From positions 1 through 49,508 of the forward strand of contig JADLEX010000117.1 in the NCBI GenBank assembly GCA_020845895.1: a stretch of DNA of 49,508 nucleotides, given 5' to 3'. Numbering within the stretch: the stretch's first letter is position 1; each line of letters starts with the position of its first letter. Source of the DNA: Deltaproteobacteria bacterium (lineage in GTDB: Bacteria > Lernaellota > Lernaellaia > JACKCT01). Below, piece by piece: positions 1 to 11,247 of this stretch. Below the pieces are notes generated by a model. The model had not been told where the DNA came from. It saw only the letters and a program-made list of their open reading frames with translations, and ran no database searches. The translations under genes were made by a program, and so were the position numbers.

Positions 1-1
1 A

Positions 2-454
2 CTCGGCGTTTCGGTCGAGGACGTGACGGCGTTCGTGCTCGGCGGCCATGGCGACACCATGGTGCCGCTGACGCGATTCTCGTCGGTCGGCGGCATCCCC
101 GTCGAGGCGCTGATTTCCAAGGACCGGCTCGAAGCCATCGTGACGCGCACGCGAAACGCCGGGGCTGAAGTCGTGGCTCTGCTCAAGACCGGCAGCGCGT
201 TTTATTCGCCGGCGGCGAGCGCCGTGCAGATGGCCGAGGCGATTCTCAAGGATAAGAAGCGGGTACTGCCCTGCGCGGCGCTGCTCAAGGGCGAGTACGG
301 ATACACCGACCTGTTCATCGGCGTGCCGTGTCTGCTCGGAGCTGGCGGGCTCGAAAAGGTCTTCGAGATCGAACTCACGGCCGAGGAAAAGAAAGCGCTC
401 GACCACAGCGCGGACGCGGTTCGCGAACTGGTCGCAGTGCTCAAGCTCTCGTAA
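2..454 (+). CDS. mdh: Malate dehydrogenase, C-terminal part (5' end outside window)
   Basis: NAD-dependent malate dehydrogenase of the TCA cycle, interconverting malate and oxaloacetate in the cytosol. Only the last 150 residues are present; the frame is open to the window edge. The catalytic histidine loop GGHGDTMVP is visible near the start, followed by the substrate-pocket helix around [10 protein letters not shown] and the C-terminal [10 protein letters not shown] segment, which is typical of the LDH-like (type 3) MDH found in many bacteria. I prefer MDH over lactate dehydrogenase because of the GDTMVP loop and the overall resemblance to bacterial MDH, but the discriminating substrate residue near the N-terminus is outside the window. 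A hairpin terminator follows about 30 bases after the stop. Confidence 0.9.
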   Translation, partial: LGVSVEDVTAFVLGGHGDTMVPLTRFSSVGGIPVEALISKDRLEAIVTRTRNAGAEVVALLKTGSAFYSPAASAVQMAEAILKDKKRVLPCAALLKGEYGYTDLFIGVPCLLGAGGLEKVFEIELTAEEKKALDHSADAVRELVAVLKLS

Positions 455-483
455 TTCCTCGCATAATCAGCCGAGATCGAATC

Positions 484-511
484 GCGGGGGGCCTGCCGGG
501 TCCCCCGCTTT
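484..511 (+). terminator. Rho-independent-like terminator after mdh
   Basis: Perfect 7-bp stem GCGGGGG (484-490) with CCCCCGC (502-508), an 11-base loop, then TTT. It lies 29 bases after the mdh stop and before the hppA leader, so it probably ends the mdh transcript. Confidence 0.6.
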
Positions 512-553
512 CGTGTGGTCCTGACGATTGTCGAAAAATTCGCCAATTGCCCC

Positions 554-579
554 TTGTCGGGAGCGGTTTTTGTGATAAA
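554..579 (+). promoter_or_regulatory. Candidate hppA promoter (extended -10)
   Basis: An extended -10 element TGTGATAAA at 571-579 stands out in the GC-rich gap between the mdh terminator and hppA. A TTGTCG at 554-559 is only 14 bases upstream, too close for a normal -35, so the site would rely on the TGn extension. It would give a leader of about 105 bases holding a small GCCGCG/CGCGGC hairpin at 591-605. Confidence 0.3.
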
Positions 580-692
580 AGGACGCGGGCGCCGCGTCGC
601 GCGGCTCCGCTTCGTGCCCGATCTTCCGTTTTTCTTCTTTGCTCCGATGCGTTTGCGCCCGGCGGCGACTTGCGCATGATTTGGAGGAGTCC

Positions 693-3143
<2,451 letters not shown>

Positions 3144-3168
3144 TCGAATCCAAACTCCGACTTTCCTC

Positions 3169-3202
3169 GAAACCGGCGCCCTCGCGGCGCCGGTTTCTTT
3201 GG
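3169..3202 (+). terminator. Strong rho-independent terminator after hppA
   Basis: Perfect 12-bp stem GAAACCGGCGCC (3169-3180) / GGCGCCGGTTTC (3186-3197) with the five-base loop CTCGC, followed by TTT. It lies 26 bases after the hppA stop and upstream of the rpsO promoter. The best terminator in the window. Confidence 0.8.
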
Positions 3203-3228
3203 ATACGGAGCCCGAGCTTCCGACTTGC

Positions 3229-3256
3229 TTTACACCGCGACGCCGCCTGTGCTAAT
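3229..3256 (+). promoter_or_regulatory. Candidate sigma70 promoter of rpsO-pnp-dut
   Basis: -35 TTTACA (3229-3234, 5 of 6), 16-base spacer, -10 GCTAAT (3251-3256, 4 of 6) with a TGT extension directly upstream at 3248-3250. It follows the hppA terminator and leaves a leader of about 40 bases before rpsO, which is what a ribosomal protein operon promoter should look like. Confidence 0.55.
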
Positions 3257-3303
3257 TACCCGCCGGAATTCAAGACGAAGACATCGATGAGGAGTTTCGA
3301 GAG

Positions 3304-3573
3304 ATGTCCATCACCACCATCGAGAAGCAGGAGATCGTGACGAAATTCCGCTCGCACGAAGCGGACACGGGCTCCCCCGAGGTGCAGATCGCGCTGCTGT
3401 CGGCACGCATCACCCACCTGACCGAGCATTTCAAGACCCACAAGAAAGACCATCACTCCCGGCGCGGCCTTCTGAAAATCGTCAGCCAGCGGCGTTCCCT
3501 TCTGAACTACCTGAAGAAGAAGGACGTCGGCCGCTACAAGAAGGTCATCGGCGAACTCGGGATCCGCAAGTAA
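3304..3573 (+). CDS. rpsO: 30S ribosomal protein S15
   Basis: Primary 16S rRNA-binding protein of the 30S platform, needed for ordered assembly with S6, S18, S11 and S21. The 89-residue length is exactly that of the family, and the sequence shows the diagnostic features: [12 protein letters not shown] in the N-terminal helix, the [15 protein letters not shown] loop and the C-terminal [10 protein letters not shown]. The ATG lies shortly after a purine-rich GAGGAG. It is followed 90 bases later by pnp, the classical rpsO-pnp arrangement, with a structured intergenic region between them. Confidence 0.98.
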   Translation: MSITTIEKQEIVTKFRSHEADTGSPEVQIALLSARITHLTEHFKTHKKDHHSRRGLLKIVSQRRSLLNYLKKKDVGRYKKVIGELGIRK

Positions 3574-3590
3574 ACACACGCCCGCTCGCG

Positions 3591-3643
3591 AACGCGGCCC
3601 ACGCCCCGGCCTGTTGCCGGCGGTGCGGGTCGCCGTCCGCGTT
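3591..3643 (+). promoter_or_regulatory. Structured rpsO-pnp intergenic region
   Basis: AACGCGG (3591-3597) can pair with CCGCGTT (3637-3643), enclosing a GC-rich region with an inner GGC/GCC hairpin, about 20 bases before the pnp start. In Escherichia coli the equivalent region is an RNase III substrate through which PNPase controls its own mRNA. The stem here is seen directly; the regulatory role is by analogy only. No T-tract follows, so it does not look like a simple terminator. Confidence 0.4.
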
Positions 3644-3663
3644 TCGGCGCGAAGGAGAAGTCC

Positions 3664-5778
3664 ATGTCCGTTTTCAAACTCGAAGAAGATTTTCACGGTT
3701 CGACCATATCCATCGAAACCGGCCGCGTCGCCCGCCAGGCGCACGGCTCCATTCTGCTGACCTGCGGCGATACGATCGTCCTGGCGACCGCCGCCGTCTC
3801 TCCGTCCCCTCGCGAAGGCGTGGATTTTCTTCCGCTCACCTGCGACTACCTGGAGAAGACCTGGGCCGCCGGCAAGATCCCGGGGGGATTCTTCAAGCGC
3901 GAGGGTCGTCCGACCGAGCGTGAAGTGCTCGTGAGTCGCATGGTCGATCGTCCACTGCGCCCGCTGTTCCCCGAGGGCTTTCATCACGAACTTCAGGTCG
4001 TGGTGTCGGTCATCTCCAAGGACGAGGTGCATCCGGCGGACGTGCTCGCGATCACGGCGGCCTCGGCGGCGGTGAACCTGTCCAAGATTCCGTTCGGCGG
4101 CCCGCTGGCCGGCGTGCGCGTCGGTCGCGTCAACGGTCAGTTCATTTGCAACCCCACGCACGAACAGATCGACGCCGGCGATCTGGAGATGATTGTCGTC
4201 GGCACCGAGGACGCGGTCGTGATGGTCGAGGGCGGATCGAATTTCCTGCCCGAAAAAGAGATCGTCGACGCCATCATCTTCGGTCATAAGGCGATGCAGC
4301 CGTTGATCGCCCTGCAAAAGAGCCTGCGCGATGCGGCGGGCGTTCCCAAGATGGAGCATACGCCCCCGGCGCTCGACGCCGGTCTCGTGGCCGCGGTCGA
4401 GTCGATCGCGCTGCCGGCCCTGCGCGACGCGCTGAACACCAAGGTGAAGGCGGAGCGTTACGACAAACTCGCCCAGGTCAAGAAAGACCTTCAGGCAAAG
4501 ATCGCCGAAGGGAAGACGCCCGAGACGGCCCCCAATCCCAAGACCGTGTCGGCGGTGTGGGAAGACCTGAAATATCGCGAAATGCGTCGGCAGATTTTGG
4601 AAGAAAAGCGCCGGGTCGACGGCCGCGACTACAAGGAAATCCGCGACATCAACTGCGAGGTCGGATTCCTGCCGCGCCCGCACGGCAGCGCGCTCTTCAC
4701 CCGCGGCGAAACGCAGGCCCTGGTGGCCGTGACGCTCGGCACGCGTTCCGACGAGCAGAAGATCGAGGGCTTGTATCTCGAAGAGTGGCGGCGCTTCATG
4801 CTCCACTACAACTTCCCTCCGTTTTCGGTGGGCGAGGTCCGGCCCCTGCGTTCACCGGGCCGACGCGAAATCGGCCACGGCGCGCTCGCACGGCGCGGGC
4901 TCGAAAACATCCTGCCCACGAACGAGGACTTTCCGTACACGATTCGCATCGTCTCCGACATCCTCGAGTCGAACGGCTCGTCGTCGATGGCGACGGTGTG
5001 CGGCTCGTCGCTCGCGCTCATGCACGCCGGCGTGCCGGTGACCAAGCCGGTCGCGGGCATCGCGATGGGCCTCGTCAAGGAAGGCGAATCCTACGCGGTG
5101 CTTTCCGACATCCTCGGCGACGAGGATCACCTCGGCGATATGGACTTCAAGGTCGTCGGCAGCGCCGAGGGCGTCTCCGCCGTGCAGATGGACATCAAGA
5201 TCTCGGGCATCGATGAGGACATCCTGCGTCAGGCCATGGAGCAGGCGCGGACCGGTCGGTTGCACATCCTCGGGATCATGAACCAGACCATGTCGCAGCC
5301 CGCGGCGGACCTTTCCAAATACGCGCCGCGCATCACCACGGTTCAGATCCCCATCGAGCGCATCAAGGATCTCATCGGCCCGGGCGGCAAGACGATCCGC
5401 GCGATCATCGAGAAGACCGGCGTCAAGATCGACGTCGAGGACGACGGCCGCGTGCTGGTCTCCAGCCCGAATCAGGACGCCGCGCGCGAAGCGATCGGGC
5501 TCGTGCGTGCGTACACGTCCGAGGCCGAGGTCGGCAAATACTACATGGGGCGCGTCGTGCGGATCACCGACTTCGGCGCGTTTGTCGAGATCATGCCCGG
5601 CCAGGACGGTCTCGTGCACATCTCGCACATGGCCGAAGAGCGTATCCGCTCGGTGCGTGACGTGGTGAAGGAAGGCGACGAGATCCTCGTCAAGGTGCTC
5701 GAGATCGACCGCCAGGGCCGCATCCGGCTTTCGCGCAAGGAAGCCATGGACGTCAAACCTGAGGACGTGCTCGAGTGA
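3664..5778 (+). CDS. pnp: Polyribonucleotide nucleotidyltransferase (PNPase)
   Basis: Phosphorolytic 3'-5' exoribonuclease that degrades mRNA and, in reverse, adds tails; usually a trimer and a partner in the RNA degradosome. At 704 residues it is the usual length. Two RNase PH-like cores are visible, with the [22 protein letters not shown] signature near residue 80 and [17 protein letters not shown] near 400. A KH domain follows ([16 protein letters not shown], with the GPGG loop, near 565) and a C-terminal S1 domain ([15 protein letters not shown], near 625). The ATG is preceded by GAAGGAGAAG. The stop overlaps the GTG start of dut by four bases. Confidence 0.98.
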   Translation: MSVFKLEEDFHGSTISIETGRVARQAHGSILLTCGDTIVLATAAVSPSPREGVDFLPLTCDYLEKTWAAGKIPGGFFKREGRPTEREVLVSRMVDRPLRPLFPEGFHHELQVVVSVISKDEVHPADVLAITAASAAVNLSKIPFGGPLAGVRVGRVNGQFICNPTHEQIDAGDLEMIVVGTEDAVVMVEGGSNFLPEKEIVDAIIFGHKAMQPLIALQKSLRDAAGVPKMEHTPPALDAGLVAAVESIALPALRDALNTKVKAERYDKLAQVKKDLQAKIAEGKTPETAPNPKTVSAVWEDLKYREMRRQILEEKRRVDGRDYKEIRDINCEVGFLPRPHGSALFTRGETQALVAVTLGTRSDEQKIEGLYLEEWRRFMLHYNFPPFSVGEVRPLRSPGRREIGHGALARRGLENILPTNEDFPYTIRIVSDILESNGSSSMATVCGSSLALMHAGVPVTKPVAGIAMGLVKEGESYAVLSDILGDEDHLGDMDFKVVGSAEGVSAVQMDIKISGIDEDILRQAMEQARTGRLHILGIMNQTMSQPAADLSKYAPRITTVQIPIERIKDLIGPGGKTIRAIIEKTGVKIDVEDDGRVLVSSPNQDAAREAIGLVRAYTSEAEVGKYYMGRVVRITDFGAFVEIMPGQDGLVHISHMAEERIRSVRDVVKEGDEILVKVLEIDRQGRIRLSRKEAMDVKPEDVLE

Positions 5779-6233
5779 GCGGCGACCCCGTTCGGATCCT
5801 CGTGAAACGATTGCCGGGAGCGGAGGACATTCCGCTCCCGTCTTACATGACGCACGGCTCGGCGGGCATGGACGTGCGCGCGTGCGTCGATGGGGTGTTC
5901 GTGCTCGCGCCGGGTGAGCGCGCCGCCGTGCCGACGGGCCTGACGATCGCGGTTCCCGAAGGTTTCGAGGTGCAGGTCCGGCCACGCAGCGGGCTTGCGC
6001 TGAAAAACGGCGTCACCTGCCTCAACACGCCGGGAACGATCGACTCCGATTATCGCGGAGAGGTGCGCGTGATCCTCGCGAATCTCGGCGCGGACGCCTT
6101 CGAAATCCGTCGCGGCGATCGCATCGCGCAACTCGTGGTGGCCGCCGTCGCGCGCGCCGAACTGGAATCGGTCGAGGAATTACCCGTCTCGGATCGCGGA
6201 GAGGGCGGGTTCGGCCACACCGGGCATCGTTAG
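5775..6233 (+). CDS. dut: Deoxyuridine 5'-triphosphate nucleotidohydrolase (dUTPase)
   Basis: Hydrolyses dUTP to dUMP and pyrophosphate, keeping uracil out of DNA and feeding dTMP synthesis; a homotrimer. All five family motifs are visible in the 152 residues: [34 protein letters not shown] and the C-terminal arm [10 protein letters not shown], in which the usual Ser of GSTG is His. Start is GTG, giving a four-base overlap with the pnp stop; no better start exists upstream. Probably translationally coupled to pnp in an rpsO-pnp-dut operon. Confidence 0.95.
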   Translation: MSGDPVRILVKRLPGAEDIPLPSYMTHGSAGMDVRACVDGVFVLAPGERAAVPTGLTIAVPEGFEVQVRPRSGLALKNGVTCLNTPGTIDSDYRGEVRVILANLGADAFEIRRGDRIAQLVVAAVARAELESVEELPVSDRGEGGFGHTGHR

Positions 6234-6283
6234 AAGACGGTCGCGCATTGACCGCGTCGCCCGCTCCCATGCATGATGCCGTC

Positions 6284-7072
6284 ATGCGTATTCCGATCCT
6301 GCTTTTGTGTCTTGTACTTGCCGTCGCGGCGTGCGGAAAAGGGGACGACGCCCCTCCGCCCCCGCCGGGCCAGATCGTCGCGGATCCCGACGTCATCCGC
6401 TACGAAACGGTTAATCAGGGCGTGACGGTTCACGGTTCGTCCACGATCCGCAACACGGGTCAGACGACGCTGCTGCTCGGACCGATCCAGGTTTCGTGCC
6501 CGTGCACCAACGCGAGCGTCGAGCAGACGTATCTCCAGCCCGGCGAAGAGACGCGGCTCGAACTCACCTTCGATACGGCCAGCAATCCCGGCTCCGCGCG
6601 GCAATACATCACGGTCATGACCGATGATCCGCGAACGCCGCCGGCACTGATCCGTCTTGAAGGCACCGTCATGCCCGAACTTGTGATTTCGCCCGAGTTG
6701 CACCGGCTGGAATACGCCGAGCGAAACGACAAGACCTACACGGTTTCCAGCGAAATCCGAAACGCCCGCGCCGAACCGAAGCGCATCACGGCGGTCAAGT
6801 CGACGGGTGACGGCATCCTCGAGGCGCGAATCGAGGCCATGGAACTGCCCGCGACGATTGGGCCGAACGGATCGGTGAAGCTCGTCATCACGGCGAAATC
6901 GCCGAAGCGAAACGAACCGATTCGCGGACGGGTCTACGTGGAGACCGACACCGGGGTTATCAAATCCTACGCGGTGCTCGTCATGCAGGATGCGCAGCCG
7001 CTGGGCAGCGAAGAGGTCCCCGCCCCGGTGACCGCGCCGACGCCTCCGCCCCGCGAAGTCGCGCCGCAGTAA
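6284..7072 (+). CDS. DUF1573-domain lipoprotein
   Basis: Predicted exported lipoprotein of 262 residues. From the chosen ATG the product begins with a short signal peptide and a lipobox VAAC, with a Pro-rich linker after the cysteine. Residues about 50-140 form a DUF1573-type immunoglobulin-like domain: NQGVTVHGSSTIRNTG, a CPC pair, the LQPGEE turn and YITVMTDDP. A second beta-rich repeat follows to residue 250, then a Pro-rich tail. DUF1573 proteins are extracytoplasmic and of unknown function. Earlier in-frame starts (TTG at 6248, ATG at 6269) would put extra polar residues before the signal peptide, so the third start is preferred. A hairpin with one mismatch follows the stop. Confidence 0.8.
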   Translation: MRIPILLLCLVLAVAACGKGDDAPPPPPGQIVADPDVIRYETVNQGVTVHGSSTIRNTGQTTLLLGPIQVSCPCTNASVEQTYLQPGEETRLELTFDTASNPGSARQYITVMTDDPRTPPALIRLEGTVMPELVISPELHRLEYAERNDKTYTVSSEIRNARAEPKRITAVKSTGDGILEARIEAMELPATIGPNGSVKLVITAKSPKRNEPIRGRVYVETDTGVIKSYAVLVMQDAQPLGSEEVPAPVTAPTPPPREVAPQ

Positions 7073-7096
7073 CGCCCGTCGTGCGGACGAAGGGCG
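7073..7096 (+). terminator. Hairpin immediately after the DUF1573 gene
   Basis: CGCCC-G-TCGT (7073-7082) pairs with ACGA-A-GGGCG (7087-7096) around a GCGG loop, nine pairs with one G/A mismatch. There is no T-run after it, so termination is uncertain. The remaining gap to 7368 holds only the candidate promoter at 7270. Confidence 0.3.
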
Positions 7097-7269
7097 CCAG
7101 GCGGTCGGGCGGCTGGTGGAAACGACGGTTCGGACGGCCAAAATGAGCGTGAGCGATCCCCAATCGCGAAAGCGTTCGCAGCCCGATTCGGCGTGGCGCG
7201 AAACGAAACGCGCGAATATTTCCGGCGTCCTGTAACCTCTTGCACATACAACCGGCCCCGGTTCGGATT

Positions 7270-7275
7270 TATAAT
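7270..7275 (+). promoter_or_regulatory. Perfect -10 hexamer upstream of the radical SAM gene
   Basis: A perfect TATAAT lies 94 bases before the radical SAM start codon in otherwise GC-rich DNA. The sequence 17 bases upstream (TACAAC, 7247-7252) is a poor -35; a better TTGCAC (7240-7245) is 24 bases away, too far. A small GAGCC/GGCTC hairpin (7293-7308) lies in the resulting leader. Confidence 0.35.
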
Positions 7276-7368
7276 CGCACCCGTTGAGAGAAGAGCCGGT
7301 TATGGCTCGGGAAGATGCAATTGCTCACAGTCGCACACAGTGCGTGCTGAAATGATTGGCGAAGTCGA

Positions 7369-8595
7369 ATGGGTTCCCCGGTAAAGGAAAAACCGTTCTC
7401 GTACCGCTACGAAGCGTTCGGCGGAATCATCCAGCTCGAGCATCCGCAGGCGTTGCTCTATGTTGACCGCGAGTTCATGCGGCGCCTCGGTTACGCGGAA
7501 AGTCCACTCTGGACCGATCGCGTCTCGACCGAGTCGCTGTTGTCCGCGCCGACCGAGGTGCAGCTCTCGTTGACCAACCGCTGCGGCGCGGGTTGCCGCC
7601 ACTGTCACGCGGACAGTCGACCGGGCGACGGACCGGGCCGCGAGCTCGGGCGCGACGGCATGATCGCCGTGCTCGGCGAACTCGCCCGCATGCGCGTGTT
7701 CCATGTCACACTCGGCGGCGGCGAGAGCACCGAGTTGCCGTGGCTCTTCGAAATCGCGCATCTGGCCCGGGGGATGGGCGTCAATCCCAGTTTGACGACC
7801 AACGGATTCTTCGTGACCGAAGACAACGTCGTCGAATTCAACATCTTCGACCGCGTCAACGTCAGCCTCGACGGCGTGGGCGACCGATACGGCACGCACC
7901 GTGGCGTGAGCGGTTACGACCGGGCGGTCTCCGCATTGCGTTTGCTTCGCGACGAGGACATCCCCGTCGGGATTCACTGCGTTGTCTCGCGGGACAACTT
8001 CGATCACATCGACGAGGTGTTCCACCTCGGCCGCGAAATCGGCGTGCAGCAGCTCGAACTTCTCCGGTACAAACCGGCGGGAAGGGCGGGACGCGATCTG
8101 CTCGATTACCTGCGCCACGATCTCACCGATGAACAGGCATGGGACTTCTTCCCGCGCGTGATGCGCCTGGCGCAGGATCACCAGACGCCGCTCGCGCTCG
8201 ACTGCTCGTTTACCCCGTATCTCTACGCGCACGGACCCGACCCGAAGTTGATGGAACGGTACGGCGTGACCGGATGCCTGGGCGGCAACACGCTGTGCGG
8301 GGTCACGGCCGACGGCTTGGTGTCCGCGTGCCCGTTCTCGTCGTCCGAGGGCCGCTCCATCGATGACATGCACGACTGGTGGGGATCGGAGGACACGTTC
8401 TTTTCGTATCGCCACTGGATGGACGCCGCTCCCGAGCCGTGTCGAAGCTGCGACTACCTCTCCGTGTGCCGGGGCGGCTGCCACGCGGTCTCGAAATTCG
8501 TCTTCGGCGATGTTTACAGCCCGGATCCGGGTTGCCCGCTCGTCCGCCGTCACTACGCGCATTCCGGCCTGCACCGGGCGGTCGCGGCGGATTAG
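7369..8595 (+). CDS. Radical SAM/SPASM-domain enzyme, orphan
   Basis: Predicted radical S-adenosylmethionine enzyme of 408 residues. The 4Fe-4S motif CGAGCRHC gives Cys72, Cys76 and Cys79, followed by a TLGGGES strand and TTNG, as in PqqE-like proteins. The C-terminal third is a SPASM domain with the expected cysteine spread (TGCLGG, LCGVTADG, SACP, then CRSC, VCRGGC and PGC) for two auxiliary clusters. SPASM enzymes typically modify ribosomal peptides or make peptide-derived cofactors. The first 60 residues, including FGGIIQLEHPQALLYVD, precede the SAM core and are unassigned. No peptide precursor, PqqD-like or transporter gene lies next to it. Its stop codon overlaps that of the convergent gene. 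Substrate unknown. Confidence 0.88.
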   Translation: MGSPVKEKPFSYRYEAFGGIIQLEHPQALLYVDREFMRRLGYAESPLWTDRVSTESLLSAPTEVQLSLTNRCGAGCRHCHADSRPGDGPGRELGRDGMIAVLGELARMRVFHVTLGGGESTELPWLFEIAHLARGMGVNPSLTTNGFFVTEDNVVEFNIFDRVNVSLDGVGDRYGTHRGVSGYDRAVSALRLLRDEDIPVGIHCVVSRDNFDHIDEVFHLGREIGVQQLELLRYKPAGRAGRDLLDYLRHDLTDEQAWDFFPRVMRLAQDHQTPLALDCSFTPYLYAHGPDPKLMERYGVTGCLGGNTLCGVTADGLVSACPFSSSEGRSIDDMHDWWGSEDTFFSYRHWMDAAPEPCRSCDYLSVCRGGCHAVSKFVFGDVYSPDPGCPLVRRHYAHSGLHRAVAAD

Positions 8596-10370
8596 TCCCC
8601 CGGCGGCATCGTCCATTCCCACGTCAGCAGGGCGAAGTACGGCGGCGAATACAGCAGCGCGAACGCGACCAACGCCGCGGGCGCGGCGAACGAAAGCAGG
8701 ATCGCGTACATCGTCAGCGCCGCGAGAAATCTCGGAAACACCTCCACCAGACTGATCCCAAAATGTCGGCGCGATCGCCACGCGACGATGGCGAAACCCG
8801 TCGCGATGACCGCTGCGCCGACGAGGACGATCGGATCGGGAATCGGCGTCCACGAGATTCCCTTGAGCCCCGCGCGCCACGTGATCTGTAAGAGCAGGTG
8901 CGTGGAGATGAGCGCGACGAGCGGCATCGCGAAGACGCGCCGACCGGAGAGGAATTCCAGCGCGGCCAGTGCGCCCAGCGCGAAAAATGCCCACCCGAGC
9001 ATGCCGATCACGGGAACGCCGAAGATGCCGCGGCCTTCCCAGAACCAGAGCCCCGCGTTGGTGCAGACGGTCTCGATGAGAGACGCCTCGACGCCGACCA
9101 GCGCCGCGCCCGCGACCACGCCGCGCGCGCCGCGAAGCCCGAGGCGGCGAACGAACTCGCGCGCGTGAATGATGACGAGCGGCCAGATCAGCACGATCGC
9201 AATCGGCACATACCCAATGAACGCGTGCCAGTCGGGGCTGTACCGATAGAACCGGTAGACGGCGATGGCGCTGTGTTCGGCGGCCCAGGCGGAAATCGCC
9301 ACGAGCGCATAGGTGCGCGCGTATTCGCGGTCGCCGATCACGGACCGCATCCAGCGCCACGAAACGAGACCGATCGCGACGAGCGCACACTCCACGGCGA
9401 GCGGAACGGACCACGCGAAGGGCCAGCGCACGGGCAGCCCGACGATCACCCAGAACACCCAGATGAAATTCATCGCGGCGAAGGTCCACGTGATGGCGAC
9501 GACGTCGGCCTGCGTGAAACCCCGCCGCCGCCCCCGCACGAAGAGGGCGAGCTGCAACGCCGGGGCTGCGATGAGCACGAACTCCTGCAGATCGAAGAGC
9601 CGCGTGCACGCCCCGACGAGGATGCAAGCCGCGGACACGAGGTTGAGGACGATCACGATGCGCGAGGCGACGGTCTCGCCGTGGACGACGGGATAGGTGG
9701 CGATCCCAGCGCGGCGGTCGCCGTCCAGATCACGAAGGTCGTAGATGATCTCGAAGCCGACTTCGAGCGCGGCGAGGAATCCGGCTATCAGACCGATGTA
9801 GGCGACGCCGACGCCGTCGCGAAGCGCGAGCGAAGAGAGCGGGTAGGCAAACAGCGTCAGCAGAAAGCCGACGCACGAGGCGGTGTTCTTGAAGAAGTAG
9901 ACTTCCTTCAGGCGGAAGCGACGTCCGCGTCGGCGAAGGATCGGGAAATTGTAAACGAGACCGAGCAGGTGATAGGCGAGCCGCGGCCAGATCAGAGCCG
10001 GCATCCAGAAGAGGTGAACCGCGAATCCCGCGACGTAGAGCGCGATCGCGGCCAAGAGGATGGTCCGGGCGTTTTGCCGGGCGAAATCCGCGCCCGTCAC
10101 CCGGTTGGCGACATCCTCGGTTTGATCGACGACGCGGTTGACGATGTTGACGAGGAACCAGTCGATGGCGACGACGAGCGCGAAGGCGGGATGGAACGCG
10201 CCCGTGAGCATCTTGCCGAAGACCAGCGACCCGCCGGCCGCGATCAGCACGATGTGGAAGCGCGAGACGTGGTAGAGGTTTCGGAGCACGATCTTTCCGG
10301 GTTTGAATAATGCGAATCGCCGACAGCGGATTACCACGCCGCAACGGTCTTCGTCACGGGGATTCGTCAC
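8592..10370 (-). CDS. UbiA-family prenyltransferase fused to a CruF-like carotenoid synthesis domain
   Basis: A 592-residue integral membrane protein with two halves. Residues about 30-310 are UbiA-like: the first Asp-rich motif NRVVDQTED (Asn78, Asp82, Asp86) and the second DLRDLDGD (Asp211, Asp214, Asp218) are both intact, so prenyl-diphosphate binding looks possible. Residues about 320-590 resemble the CruF/DUF422 carotenoid hydratase family, with LWFWEGRGIFGVP and LGW at 441-460. In haloarchaea separate UbiA-type lycopene elongase and CruF act in sequence in bacterioruberin synthesis, so a fused C50-carotenoid or related enzyme is the leading idea. The GTG start overlaps the upstream pfkB-like gene by 17 bases; an internal GTG at 10337 is an alternative. 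No crtI or crtB is in the window. Confidence 0.75.
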   Translation of the reverse strand: MTNPRDEDRCGVVIRCRRFALFKPGKIVLRNLYHVSRFHIVLIAAGGSLVFGKMLTGAFHPAFALVVAIDWFLVNIVNRVVDQTEDVANRVTGADFARQNARTILLAAIALYVAGFAVHLFWMPALIWPRLAYHLLGLVYNFPILRRRGRRFRLKEVYFFKNTASCVGFLLTLFAYPLSSLALRDGVGVAYIGLIAGFLAALEVGFEIIYDLRDLDGDRRAGIATYPVVHGETVASRIVIVLNLVSAACILVGACTRLFDLQEFVLIAAPALQLALFVRGRRRGFTQADVVAITWTFAAMNFIWVFWVIVGLPVRWPFAWSVPLAVECALVAIGLVSWRWMRSVIGDREYARTYALVAISAWAAEHSAIAVYRFYRYSPDWHAFIGYVPIAIVLIWPLVIIHAREFVRRLGLRGARGVVAGAALVGVEASLIETVCTNAGLWFWEGRGIFGVPVIGMLGWAFFALGALAALEFLSGRRVFAMPLVALISTHLLLQITWRAGLKGISWTPIPDPIVLVGAAVIATGFAIVAWRSRRHFGISLVEVFPRFLAALTMYAILLSFAAPAALVAFALLYSPPYFALLTWEWTMPPGD

Positions 10371-11247
10371 CCGGCGCGGTCAGCATCCGCGCAAAGTCGT
10401 CATAGACCGACGACGCGAGCCCCAGCGCGCCGCTGACGGCGCACACCTCGGCCGCGAAGCGGGATGCGAGGTGCAGGGCGCCTGGCCAATTCAGACGCCT
10501 CATCATTCCCGCGATCACCACGGCGGCGAACGCGTCACCCGCGCCCACGGCGTCCACCCAAGCGCGGGGGGCGGTCGCTTCAACGTGATGAACCGTGTCG
10601 CTCGTCACGACATCCGCGCCGCGTTCGCCGCGCGTCATGATGATCGCTTCGCAGCCCCATTCGCTGCGCTGCCGCGCGGCGGTCTCGGTCCCCGAGTCGC
10701 CCCACAGGATCGTCGCTTCGTCCTCGTTGAGCTTGACCCAACGGGCATCCCGCGCGAGGGCGATCACCGCGTCGCGTTTCCACCACGGCGAGCGCAGATT
10801 CACGTCGAGAAAACGATTCACGGTGTGATCTTCCGTCAGCGCGGCAAACGCGTCGCGAGAGGACTCCGAACGCAGCGCGAGCGAGCCGTGATAGACGAGC
10901 CCGGGAGACCCGATCACCGCCGATCGGACCAGGACCGCATCGATGTGATCCCACGCGCGGTCGGGCACGATCTCGAACGTCGGCTGACCGTGATCGAGAC
11001 GCACCCGCACCTCGCCGGTGGGATGCACCGGATCGATCTGCACGCCCGCCGTGTCCATTCCCCAAGAACGCATGGCGGCGAGCGCCGCACGGCCGCGCTC
11101 GTCGTCTCCCACGCGCGAAATCATGAGCGGATCGAGGCCGAATCCGCGCAGGTGGCGGGCGACGTTGAACGGCGCGCCGCCGAGCACCGCGTGGCCGTCT
11201 GGGAATACGTCGTAAAGAAGCTCGCCGAAGACGACGGGACGCGTCAT
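10354..11247 (-). CDS. PfkB-family carbohydrate kinase
   Basis: ATP-dependent sugar kinase of the ribokinase/fructokinase fold, 297 residues. The N-terminal GGAPFNVARHL loop is the PfkB substrate region, and DAVGAGDAF near residue 240 is the second PfkB signature with the catalytic Asp. The sugar cannot be told from sequence; the GELLYDVFP start and length resemble bacterial fructokinase-like members. The ATG overlaps the stop of the upstream helical protein as ATGA, and the 3' end runs 17 bases into the UbiA-CruF gene, so all three are likely co-translated. An in-frame extension upstream is Arg-rich and lies inside the neighbour, so it is rejected. Confidence 0.88.
   Translation of the reverse strand: MTRPVVFGELLYDVFPDGHAVLGGAPFNVARHLRGFGLDPLMISRVGDDERGRAALAAMRSWGMDTAGVQIDPVHPTGEVRVRLDHGQPTFEIVPDRAWDHIDAVLVRSAVIGSPGLVYHGSLALRSESSRDAFAALTEDHTVNRFLDVNLRSPWWKRDAVIALARDARWVKLNEDEATILWGDSGTETAARQRSEWGCEAIIMTRGERGADVVTSDTVHHVEATAPRAWVDAVGAGDAFAAVVIAGMMRRLNWPGALHLASRFAAEVCAVSGALGLASSVYDDFARMLTAPGDESP

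Noticed and set aside
3256-4806. 516-codon minus-strand frame across rpsO and pnp
   Set aside because: Antisense to two certain genes and featureless.
7193-7384. 63-codon frame upstream of the radical SAM gene as a RiPP precursor
   Set aside because: It runs through the candidate promoter and into the enzyme start, has no leader/core pattern and no good ribosome-binding site.
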